Shown here: positions 1 through 7,283 of the stretch, one piece after another
Layout: every line of letters starts with the position of its first letter
Position numbering within the stretch: the stretch's first letter is position 1
Assembly: GCA_030635565.1 (NCBI GenBank)
Contig: DAOVYP010000010.1
Coordinates: forward strand, 1-17,411
Length of the DNA stretch: 17,411 bases
Direction of reading: 5' to 3'
DNA from: Spirochaeta sp.
GTDB taxonomy: Bacteria > Spirochaetota > Spirochaetia > DSM-2461
Notes under the pieces: model-generated
Seen by the model: only the letters and a program-made list of their open reading frames with translations
Databases searched by the model: none
Told to the model about the DNA's origin: nothing
Position numbers and translations under genes: made by a program

Positions 1-82
1 AGGGCGACCACCTGACTGTATAATTCACCGCATCATCGAGGATTTCACGACGAATGTCCCAGCGATCCTGCACCTGCGGCAA
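1..82 (-). CDS. Possible 5' part of an unidentified gene downstream of glgC (runs off the window)
   Basis: On the minus strand, just past the glgC stop, a frame stays open to the window edge. From a TTG at 82 it reads LPQVQDRWDIRREILDDAVN and continues; a GTG at 73 is an alternative start. Neither start has a convincing Shine-Dalgarno, and the frame is also open for some codons back into the glgC 3' end. The charged, helix-like composition looks protein-coding, but I do not recognise a family. If real, it overlaps or abuts glgC and would be the next gene of the same transcript. It is too short to name. Confidence 0.3.
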   Translation of the reverse strand, partial: MPQVQDRWDIRREILDDAVNYTVRWSP

Positions 83-83
83 C

Positions 84-1361
84 TTAAATGGATGTCCCGT
101 CAGGAATGACGGCCCTTTTAAGTATGATGATAACCCCTTCACGTATCATATACCCGTCATAATCGCCGTCTTCACGTTCTTTCTTGTCCACGCCGATCCG
201 GCAGCCTTTTCCTATACGTGTGTTCTTGTCGATGATGGCGCCCTTAATCATGGTTCCCTCGCCGATTCCGTAATTCGGGATGTGTTTTTTTGCGTTGTCG
301 GCTTTCTCTGCCTCGGTTTCGTAGAAATCCGCACCCATGGTATAAACCCCATCCAATGTCGCGCCGGACTCGATGATGGTTCTGATACCGATGAGGCTGC
401 GTGTGATGTAAGCATCGGTAATAATGGAACCTTCCGATGTGATACTGTTTTTCAGTGTGCTTGAATTGATCTTGGTAGGGGGAAGATCCCGCCTGTGAGT
501 GTAGAGGGGATTTCCCTGATCGTACAGATTGAATTTCGGGACCTGTGCACCCAGGTCCAGGTTCGCTTCATAAAAACTGCGTACAGTTCCGATATCCTCC
601 CAGTAGCCCCGGTAGATATACGCCATGACGTCGCCGCTGCCGATGGCCTCAGGAATAATCTCCTTGCCGAAATCTGCCCGATCATTGTCCAGGGCCTTTT
701 CCATGACATCGGCATCGAAGATGTAGATGCCCATGGATGCCAGATATTGCCTGCCGCCCGTACGATCTTCCCCGGTCATGTTTTTTTCGGAAATTTTGTA
801 TTCATCGATATTCTTGTCAGGACCCGGTTTTTCCAGGAATGCATCAATGCGGTTTTTATCGTCTGTACGGAGTATCCCCAGATCATCTGCATCGGAACGG
901 GAGACCGGTGTGGTCGCGATGGTCACCTGGGCACCTGAATCCAGATGCTGCTTCATATAGGCTTTAAGGTCCATCCTGTAGAGCTGATCTCCCGAGAGGA
1001 TGATGTAGTGACTTGGATTATGAACCCGGAAATGTTCCAGGTTTTTCCTCACTGCATCCGCGGTACCACCGTACCAGCCTTCATGAGTAAAGGTTTGATC
1101 GGCCGCGAGGATTTCACAGAAATCCTGGCTGAAGGGATCGAAATTATAGGTTCGTCCGATATGCAGATGAAGACTGGTTGAATTGAATTGCGTCAGTACA
1201 TAGATACGACGGAATCCCGAGTTGATGCTGTTGCTGATGGGAATATCCACCAACCTGTACTTTCCGCCGAAAGGGCATGCCGGCTTGGCCCTGTCTTTCG
1301 TCAGAGGATACATCCGGGTTCCTTTGCCGCCGCCGAGAATAATTGTCAAAACATCGCTCAT
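84..1361 (-). CDS. glgC: Glucose-1-phosphate adenylyltransferase (ADP-glucose pyrophosphorylase)
   Basis: GlgC makes ADP-glucose from glucose-1-phosphate and ATP in the cytoplasm, the committed step of bacterial glycogen synthesis. The N-terminus carries the nucleotidyltransferase signature GGGKGTRMYPLT, followed by RAKPACPFGGKYRLVDIPIS. HYIILSGDQLYRMD, FLEKP and GYWEDIGT are the usual substrate and metal-site segments. The C-terminal third is the left-handed beta-helix region (TSEGSIITDAYI, IDKNTRIGKGCRIG). An ATG five codons further upstream (1376) is in frame, but the ATG at 1361 has GAGAGG seven bases before it and gives the usual N-terminus MSDVLTIILGGG. The resulting length, about 425 residues, is normal. 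The gene is divergent from mrfA, and its product feeds GlgA (4888-6372), which lies beyond mrfAB. The overall sequence reminds me of spirochaete GlgC (recollection, not a search). Confidence 0.97.
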   Translation of the reverse strand: MSDVLTIILGGGKGTRMYPLTKDRAKPACPFGGKYRLVDIPISNSINSGFRRIYVLTQFNSTSLHLHIGRTYNFDPFSQDFCEILAADQTFTHEGWYGGTADAVRKNLEHFRVHNPSHYIILSGDQLYRMDLKAYMKQHLDSGAQVTIATTPVSRSDADDLGILRTDDKNRIDAFLEKPGPDKNIDEYKISEKNMTGEDRTGGRQYLASMGIYIFDADVMEKALDNDRADFGKEIIPEAIGSGDVMAYIYRGYWEDIGTVRSFYEANLDLGAQVPKFNLYDQGNPLYTHRRDLPPTKINSSTLKNSITSEGSIITDAYITRSLIGIRTIIESGATLDGVYTMGADFYETEAEKADNAKKHIPNYGIGEGTMIKGAIIDKNTRIGKGCRIGVDKKEREDGDYDGYMIREGVIIILKRAVIPDGTSI

Positions 1362-1400
1362 GATTTCGCCTCTCATTTCATCCTAAAGTCACCGGACCGA

Positions 1401-1435
1401 TTGCGCCAGTCCCGACACCCCTTACATAATACCCC
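1401..1435 (+). promoter_or_regulatory. Predicted mrfA promoter giving a leaderless mRNA; -10 overlaps a minus-strand -10 for glgC
   Basis: TTGCGC (1401-1406), an 18-base spacer and CATAAT (1425-1430) precede the mrfA ATG by only five bases, with no Shine-Dalgarno in between, so transcription would start at or next to the ATG. On the minus strand the same bases read TATTAT (1431-1426), which could serve glgC and leave it a leader of roughly 57 bases. The -35 match is weak (TTG only), and for glgC I see no good -35. Confidence 0.4.
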
Positions 1436-3730
1436 ATGGCCCTACGCGAATTATTGGATAAATTGAAAAAAGATGTGTCCTTCAATGAAAACGTGACGGG
1501 ATGGTCCGTCATTCCTGCCCGTGAAGGTCAATATGAAGACCTTCCCCTGGATATTTCACCTGTGCTGACCGATGCCCTGGCATCCAAAGGCATCAACCGG
1601 CTCTATTCCCATCAGGCGGAGAGTTGGCGTCGAATCCGCTCAGGACGTGACACCATTGTCGTGACTCCCACCGCATCGGGTAAAACTCTCTGCTACAATC
1701 TCCCGGTGATACAGACCCTGCTTGAGGACCCTGCTTCCCGGGCACTCTTTCTTTTTCCCACCAAAGCTCTCAGTCAGGATCAGCAGGCGGCGTTGAACGA
1801 TATTGTCCTGGATGCCGAGATACAGATTCCCATATACACCTTTGATGGTGATACACCTTCCTCGATCCGTATGGCGGCACGACAGGGTGGGCGTATCGTC
1901 ATCACAAATCCGGATATGCTTCACACAGGGGTGCTTCCCAACCATACGAAATGGATCGAGTTCTTCCGGAATCTGAAATATATCGTTCTTGATGAACTCC
2001 ACACATACACCGGTGTTTTCGGTTCCCATATGGCCAATCTTATGCGAAGGCTCTTCCGGGTCTGCCGCTTCTATGGTTCTGAACCAGTGGTGATCGGTAC
2101 CAGCGCCACCATTGGGAATCCAGGCGAACTGGCCGAAGCACTGATCGGCCGCCGTTTTGAACTTGTTGATGGTAACGGCGCTCCGGCGGGTGAAAAACAT
2201 CTCATCCTGTATAACCCGCCGCTGGTGGACCAGGTGCAGGGAATCCGTCGGGGGGTGGTTCTGGAATCCCGTCGATTGGCGCTCAGGTTGCTCAAGGCCG
2301 GTGTGAAAACCATCGTATTCACCCGCAGTCGCATCCATGCGGAACTTGTTTCCGCTTATATCAACGAAAGCCTTGCAAACATGTATAACGACAATCATAG
2401 AATCCGTGTCGAGTCCTACAGGGGCGGATATCTGCCCAATGAGAGGCGATCTGTTGAGAAAGGGTTGCGGGACGGTTCAATCCAGGGGGTGGTTTCCACC
2501 AACGCATTGGAACTCGGAATCGATATCGGTGGACTGGATGCCGCAGTTCTCGCCGGTCTTCCCTCTTCTGTGGCATCTGCCTGGCAGAGGGCTGGACGAG
2601 CAGGCCGCTCAGGGGATGTTTCGGTCGCTATCATGGTGGGCTCTTCCAGTCCCACCGATCAATACCTGGTACGTCACCCGGACTATTTTCTGTCCCGGTC
2701 TCCCGAATCGGCTTTTGTTGATCCTTCCAACCTCTATATCCTTTCGGATCATCTGAAATGCGCCGCCTTTGAACTGCCGTTCGAAGAGGGAGAGGATTTC
2801 GGCGGTGATCCGACGGATCTCCTGGGATATCTCGAGGAACAGGGTGTGCTGCGGCATACTTCGGAACGTTGGTTCTGGTCCGACAGGTCCTATCCTTCCG
2901 AACGTATTTCTCTGCGCGGGGGAGGGGAGGGAAACGTCGTTATCGTGGACCAGACCAGGGGGCGAAACATCGTTATCGGTGAGATGGACAGCCATTCGGC
3001 CAGGGAGATGCTTCATGACGAAGCCATCTACCTTCATCGAGGCGAACAGTACCAGGTGAAGAAACTCGATCTGGAAAATCATCATGCATACGTGGAAACG
3101 TCGGAAGTGAATTACTACACCGACGCCCTGGTGAAAAGCGATATCAAGGTGCTGGAGGAAGACCGGCGCAGAATGGTGTCAGGGTTGGAGGAACGCCTGG
3201 GTGACCTCCTGGTGCGCAGCGAGGTGGCCAAGTATAAAAAGATACGCTTTGGAACCCACGAGAATATCGGATACGGGGATATACACCTCCCGGAAGATGA
3301 GATGCATACCCGTGGTGTCTTTCTGGCCTTCGTTCCGGATTCCGCGTCGGCTGCTGCATGGGAAGAGGTTCCGGAGGAAATGAAAGCCCCGGTGGTCAGC
3401 AGGACCGCAACGCTGATCCGGGTTGTTGCACCGGTATTCCTTCTCTGCCGGCCCGGCGATCTGGGTGTGGCCGCCCGAATACTCGATCCGCATCACGGGA
3501 CAAGCGGGATTTATGCCTATGACAACTTCCCGGGAGGTATCGGCCTGGCGGAATCCCTCAGCGACCGGCTCACCGATCTGCTCGATGCCGCTCTGGATCT
3601 GATCGGGGCCTGCCCCTGTGAGCGAGGCTGTCCTTCCTGCGTCGGTGCCATGGATGAGCGTGACCTCCTGACGGGAAATCCCAAGGAAGCCACCCGTTTG
3701 TTTCTGGACGCCTGGATTCGGAATCAATGA
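1436..3730 (+). CDS. mrfA: MrfA/YprA-type DEAD/DEAH helicase with C-terminal zinc-binding (DUF1998-like) region
   Basis: This is a superfamily 2 helicase of 764 residues. Visible motifs are YSHQ (57-60), the Walker A TPTASGKT (77-84), DELH (186-189), SAT (223-225), TNALELGIDIG (355-365) and QRAGRAGR (384-391). Near the C-terminus, CPCERGCPSC supplies four closely spaced cysteines (726, 728, 732, 735), the zinc-binding signature of this family. In B. subtilis, YprA/MrfA is a 3'-5' DNA helicase that acts with the exonuclease MrfB to repair mitomycin C damage independently of UvrABC. Here mrfB follows with an ATGA overlap (3727-3730), so the pair is translationally coupled, which supports the assignment. 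The start has no Shine-Dalgarno but sits five bases after a -10-like hexamer. Function in this organism is inferred from the family and the gene pair. Confidence 0.92.
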   Translation: MALRELLDKLKKDVSFNENVTGWSVIPAREGQYEDLPLDISPVLTDALASKGINRLYSHQAESWRRIRSGRDTIVVTPTASGKTLCYNLPVIQTLLEDPASRALFLFPTKALSQDQQAALNDIVLDAEIQIPIYTFDGDTPSSIRMAARQGGRIVITNPDMLHTGVLPNHTKWIEFFRNLKYIVLDELHTYTGVFGSHMANLMRRLFRVCRFYGSEPVVIGTSATIGNPGELAEALIGRRFELVDGNGAPAGEKHLILYNPPLVDQVQGIRRGVVLESRRLALRLLKAGVKTIVFTRSRIHAELVSAYINESLANMYNDNHRIRVESYRGGYLPNERRSVEKGLRDGSIQGVVSTNALELGIDIGGLDAAVLAGLPSSVASAWQRAGRAGRSGDVSVAIMVGSSSPTDQYLVRHPDYFLSRSPESAFVDPSNLYILSDHLKCAAFELPFEEGEDFGGDPTDLLGYLEEQGVLRHTSERWFWSDRSYPSERISLRGGGEGNVVIVDQTRGRNIVIGEMDSHSAREMLHDEAIYLHRGEQYQVKKLDLENHHAYVETSEVNYYTDALVKSDIKVLEEDRRRMVSGLEERLGDLLVRSEVAKYKKIRFGTHENIGYGDIHLPEDEMHTRGVFLAFVPDSASAAAWEEVPEEMKAPVVSRTATLIRVVAPVFLLCRPGDLGVAARILDPHHGTSGIYAYDNFPGGIGLAESLSDRLTDLLDAALDLIGACPCERGCPSCVGAMDERDLLTGNPKEATRLFLDAWIRNQ

Positions 3731-4896
3731 GCAATCTCTCGCAGCGTCTGGCCCGTTTGCGTCAGGCCGGACCGGCACCGAAGACTGTGAAACCGGGACG
3801 CGATTTTTTTCCCGTGCCTTCCGTGCTTTCCGAACCTCCCGAGCCGGGATGGAAAAGATTGACCGAGGGGGTCTGGGAGCGGAGCATCGAATCTCCGCCG
3901 CTGCTGCCTGATGAGTTCATGGATCCCTTCGTCCTCCCCGGGCCGCTTCGATCGGAAGATCTTGTATTCTACGATCTGGAAACTACCGGTCTTTCGGGAG
4001 GTGCCGGTAATATCGCCTTTCTCATCGGAATCGGGTGGCAGAAAGCGGGTCGATTTACCGTCACGCAGTTGTTTCTCGAAGATTATCCCGGGGAGACGGC
4101 TCTTCTGGGGCGGTATACCGAACTCATTGATGACAATCTTTTTCAGGTTTCCTACAACGGCCGATCCTTCGATTCTCAGGTTCTGAAAACCCGTTTCCTG
4201 CTTAACCGTATGCCGCCTCTTGAACCACCACAGATCGATTTGCTGTACCCGTCACGCCGCCTGTGGAAGCAGGTTCTTCCCAACGTCACTCTGGGAACCC
4301 TGGAGAAGGAAGTGCTGGGTTTCCATCGGACCGGCGATCTTCCCGGGCGTGAAGCACCGGATGCATGGTTCGAATGGCTGGATGGTGATTCGGGACGGAT
4401 TGGCGGGGTTTTTCGTCATAATGCAGACGATATCGTTTCCCTGGCCCGTCTCCTTGTTCACATTGAAAAATGGGGGGCGCTGGAACCCGGGGCGGGTGGC
4501 AATGGCATCGGTAAGCGGCCGTCAGGAGCCGTTCCCTCGGCCCGGGGTATAGCCCGGCAGTGGTCGTTGGGTAATCTCAGGCGGGAACGGCGCTGGCTTG
4601 AGGCCGGCTGGGCCGGCGGTGAGCGCCTTTGCGGCCGGGAGCTGGCCGTCAGGCTCAGGCGGGAAGGTCATTTTCAATCAGCGGTTGCCATCTGGGAAAA
4701 ACTTAATGAAAGCGGCAGAGATTTTTCCGCCGCCGTCGAGCTGGCCAAGTACAGGGAACATCGGATGAAAAATCCCGAATCGGCACTTGAGATTCTTCAC
4801 GGGCTGGAGAGCCTGCCGCTCAGTTCAAGACACCGAGGGGAACTTGAGCACCGTCGTCGCCGTCTGGAACGGAAAGCGGCAGTGGATTCAGATTAA
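3727..4896 (+). CDS. mrfB: MrfB/YprB-type DnaQ-like (RNase H-fold) exonuclease
   Basis: This 389-residue protein has a DEDD-type exonuclease core. Exo I is FYDLETTGLSGG (D83, E85), Exo II is YNGRSFDSQ (D149), and Exo III is HNADDIVSLA (H231, D234/D235). IDLLYPSRRLW and LPNVTLGTLEKEVLGF are characteristic of the YprB RNase H-like domain. The region after about residue 260 is helical, rich in Arg, Glu and Leu, and TPR-like, as in B. subtilis MrfB. From memory, the Bacillus enzyme (about 413 residues) has its four catalytic acidic residues at similar spacing. It would degrade the damaged strand after MrfA engages the lesion. The ATG overlaps the mrfA stop in ATGA. Its stop overlaps the convergent glgA stop by 9 bp, leaving no room for a terminator between them. 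Confidence 0.9.
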   Translation: MSNLSQRLARLRQAGPAPKTVKPGRDFFPVPSVLSEPPEPGWKRLTEGVWERSIESPPLLPDEFMDPFVLPGPLRSEDLVFYDLETTGLSGGAGNIAFLIGIGWQKAGRFTVTQLFLEDYPGETALLGRYTELIDDNLFQVSYNGRSFDSQVLKTRFLLNRMPPLEPPQIDLLYPSRRLWKQVLPNVTLGTLEKEVLGFHRTGDLPGREAPDAWFEWLDGDSGRIGGVFRHNADDIVSLARLLVHIEKWGALEPGAGGNGIGKRPSGAVPSARGIARQWSLGNLRRERRWLEAGWAGGERLCGRELAVRLRREGHFQSAVAIWEKLNESGRDFSAAVELAKYREHRMKNPESALEILHGLESLPLSSRHRGELEHRRRRLERKAAVDSD

Positions 4897-6372
4897 TTTT
4901 TTATGTGAATGAGTTCTTTTCCGAGCACTTTTATACACTTGAACATAGAGTTTTGCGGAAGATTTCCAGTCGAAACGCATTTTCATGGCTCGTTTTACGG
5001 CGGTATTCAGCTGATGTTTTCCGTTATAGAACCCGATTGCCCGATCCACGGCATCCGAAAAATCTATACCTGAAGGATTGTCGAAGACGAATCCGTTTCC
5101 CTTGCGTGGGTCTGCAGTCAGGTCGGTGACGGTGTCCGCCAGTCCGCCGGTTCTTCTTACCACCGGCAGGGTGCCGTAGCGGAGGGAGTACATCTGATTC
5201 AGACCGCAGGGTTCGTAACGGCTGGGCATCAGGAAAAAATCCGAACCGGCCTCAATGAGCCTGGAAAACGGAACGCTGAATGCAATTCGGACCGCACAGC
5301 TGTCGGGTAAGGTTTCCCCGATTTTACGGAATGCCTCCTCATATCCGCTTTCTCCGGTTCCCAATACCACCAGTTGAGCCCTGCCGCTGCGGAAATGTTC
5401 CATTACCGGTCCGTGAATATCGGTGAGCAGATCTACACCTTTCTGACCCGTCAGACGGGTGATCATGCCGAACAGGGGGATTCCGGGATTTGTCGGCAGC
5501 CCCATTTCCTTCTGCAGCCGGGTCTTGAGCCTGGCTTTTCCTTTGAGGGATCGGACGTTGTAGTTATCAGGTTTGAGTGCGGAATCATCTGAGGGATTCC
5601 ATTCCCTGTAGTCCATACCGTTGAGAATGCCGGTGATTCTGTCTTTTCGGAACGAAAGGATATCTCCAAGGCCTTCGGAATAATCTGGCAGGAGTATTTC
5701 CCCGGCATATGTCGGGGATACTGTTGTGATTTCATCGGCACAACTCAGACCTGCCGCCAGGAAGTTGAGAGTGCCGCCGCGTACGATAGTCCCTGTATTC
5801 CGGCCTGCCGGGTCGATTGGAAAAACCTTGAGTTGATCGGCCGGGAACTTGCCCTGATAACCGAGATTGTGAACGGTGAGTACCGATGCAGTTCTGTCGA
5901 AGTCAGGATATCGTTTCGATGTTTTCAGCAGCCAGGCGGCGGGAGCTGACTGCCAGTCGTGAAGGTGTAGAATGTCTGGAATCCAGTTCAGACTGCGGCA
6001 GAGCTGGAAAGCCGCCGTCGAGAGAAAGGCGTAGCGCAGGGCATTGTCCGGCCAGGAGCTGGATCCGTCGGGCCCGTACAATCCTTCCCGGCCGTAGAGA
6101 TCTTCCCTGTCGAGCATATAAACCGGGACATCCGATCCTGGAAGCGTGGTTTTCAAGACAGTGCACCACATTTCTTCCCGTCCCATGGGTACCCCGAGGG
6201 GTTCGGGTATCTGCTCCATACCTTCCCTGTCGATCCGGTAATATCGGGGCATGATGACCCTGACGTCATGCCTCAGCCGTTTCATTGCATCGGCAAGGGC
6301 GGGAACGGCATCCGCCAGTCCTCCGGTTTTGGCGAAGGGTACCGCTTCACTGGAAATCATCAGGACTTTCAT
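4888..6372 (-). CDS. glgA: Glycogen synthase (GT5)
   Basis: GlgA transfers glucose from ADP-glucose to the growing alpha-1,4-glucan in the cytoplasm. The ADP-glucose loop KTGGLAD is at residues 15-21 just after MKVLMISSEAVPF. HLHDW (136-140) and TVHNLGYQG (166-174) mark the N-terminal Rossmann domain. RLTGQKGVDLL (306-316) holds the Arg/Lys pair that contacts the nucleotide sugar, and SRYEPCGLNQM with VVRRTGGLADTV (404-415) is the GT5 C-terminal signature, E387 being the conserved acid. Length (494) is typical. Its substrate comes from GlgC, encoded on the other side of mrfAB. It is the last gene of a trxB-nagZ-GNAT-glgA operon. The Shine-Dalgarno GAGAGGGA, seven bases before the ATG, is the 3' arm of a hairpin (see separate entry). 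Confidence 0.97.
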   Translation of the reverse strand: MKVLMISSEAVPFAKTGGLADAVPALADAMKRLRHDVRVIMPRYYRIDREGMEQIPEPLGVPMGREEMWCTVLKTTLPGSDVPVYMLDREDLYGREGLYGPDGSSSWPDNALRYAFLSTAAFQLCRSLNWIPDILHLHDWQSAPAAWLLKTSKRYPDFDRTASVLTVHNLGYQGKFPADQLKVFPIDPAGRNTGTIVRGGTLNFLAAGLSCADEITTVSPTYAGEILLPDYSEGLGDILSFRKDRITGILNGMDYREWNPSDDSALKPDNYNVRSLKGKARLKTRLQKEMGLPTNPGIPLFGMITRLTGQKGVDLLTDIHGPVMEHFRSGRAQLVVLGTGESGYEEAFRKIGETLPDSCAVRIAFSVPFSRLIEAGSDFFLMPSRYEPCGLNQMYSLRYGTLPVVRRTGGLADTVTDLTADPRKGNGFVFDNPSGIDFSDAVDRAIGFYNGKHQLNTAVKRAMKMRFDWKSSAKLYVQVYKSARKRTHSHKKLI

Positions 6373-6379
6373 TGAATAC

Positions 6380-6417
6380 TCCCTCTCCTAGAATAGTGCG
6401 GATGAACCCGAGAGGGA
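6380..6417 (-). promoter_or_regulatory. Hairpin sequestering the glgA Shine-Dalgarno
   Basis: In the mRNA (minus strand), TCCCTCTC (6417-6410) and GAGAGGGA (6387-6380) are perfect 8-base complements separated by a 22-base loop. The second arm is the glgA ribosome binding site, seven bases before the ATG at 6372. The first arm starts eight bases after the GNAT stop codon (6428-6426), within reach of a terminating ribosome. This arrangement predicts that glgA is translated efficiently only when GNAT translation reaches its stop. There is no U-run, so it is unlikely to be an intrinsic terminator. Confidence 0.55.
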
Positions 6418-6425
6418 AATCCTAT

Positions 6426-7283
6426 TCAGACTGACCAGTACGAGATTCGGAAAGCGCCCCGGTCTCTGAAACCAAGCTTTTCGTAGAGTTTCAGGGCCGG
6501 AAGATTTTTATTCTTAACAAAGAGGCAGGGGCGGCGGCCAGATGTCTGTAATGCCGAAAGGAGTCGGTCCATCACGGCCCTGGCTATGTCGTTACATCTC
6601 AGTTTCGGGAGGACATACACTCCACCGATCTGGTCATAGGTCCATCCCCGGGCATTTGTACCGGCTTTTGCCACGGGGCGTCCGCCCAGAATGGCATAAT
6701 ACACTTCCTGATTCTTCAGGGTGTTCAGAAAAAACCGCCGGCCGCTCCTCTCATTCAGGCGACTCCCCGGCCTGAGGATTTCTTCAATCTGATAGGCCTT
6801 CTCAAGGTTCCACAGGCGATCAAGATCCGAGCTCGATGCGCGGTGAATGCTGAGTCCCGGGGGTACGTCATGACTCGTCGGGAACGGGCCTTCCCCGGTG
6901 AACATCCGGTAGCTCTCGACATCGGACGCCGCTTCCCCTATCTGTTTCTCGATATCCAGAACTCTGTTTTCCATACCGATGACGGAAAATAGACGATCCC
7001 TCCTGGATCTGATGAGTTTTTTCAGGAATTCGGTATCGCCTGAATCGCTTGCTTCCCTGTCGAATGCCGGCAAAACGACACCGAAACGGGATATATAGAT
7101 GGACCCTTCGATCCGGTTATTATTCTCTCTGATCCAGAGGCGTCCGTCACCGATCTGGCCGAAGCGGACAACACCGCCGGCATCCTTGAGACGGGAAGTG
7201 AGTGCGACATGCCGCCATTCATCGATTTTAAGCCAGCTCATCAACAGCTTGCCGGATTTCCGTCTCGCAGGACGCCAATTCAA
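6426..7283 (-). CDS. GNAT-family N-acetyltransferase with an uncharacterised N-terminal half
   Basis: Residues about 145-285 look like a GNAT domain. VYYAILGGRPVAKAGTNARG and YDQIGGVYVLP form the central strands, and ALKLYEKLGFRDRG (264-277) is the classic motif B end. The acetyl-CoA loop, usually R/Q-x-x-G-x-G/A, reads LRCNDIARAVM here, so both glycines are replaced. The first 140 residues match no family I know. The chosen start is a TTG at 7283, overlapping the nagZ stop (TTGA) with AGGA seven bases upstream; an ATG at 7241 (MSWLKID) is possible but lacks a ribosome binding site. Gene order (after nagZ, before glgA) does not reveal a substrate. Confidence 0.75.
   Translation of the reverse strand: MNWRPARRKSGKLLMSWLKIDEWRHVALTSRLKDAGGVVRFGQIGDGRLWIRENNNRIEGSIYISRFGVVLPAFDREASDSGDTEFLKKLIRSRRDRLFSVIGMENRVLDIEKQIGEAASDVESYRMFTGEGPFPTSHDVPPGLSIHRASSSDLDRLWNLEKAYQIEEILRPGSRLNERSGRRFFLNTLKNQEVYYAILGGRPVAKAGTNARGWTYDQIGGVYVLPKLRCNDIARAVMDRLLSALQTSGRRPCLFVKNKNLPALKLYEKLGFRDRGAFRISYWSV

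Noticed and set aside
1640..2398. Long minus-strand open frame (252 codons) inside mrfA
   Set aside because: It lies wholly antisense to a clear helicase with all motifs, has no recognisable domain or ribosome binding site, and is of low-complexity, shadow-like composition.
3179..3778. Minus-strand open frame (199 codons) across the mrfA/mrfB junction
   Set aside because: It is antisense to two well-supported genes. It has no family resemblance and is explained by codon bias.
6380..6417. Rho-independent terminator after the GNAT gene
   Set aside because: The stem is followed by GTATTCA and the glgA ATG with no U-run; the 3' arm is the glgA ribosome binding site.
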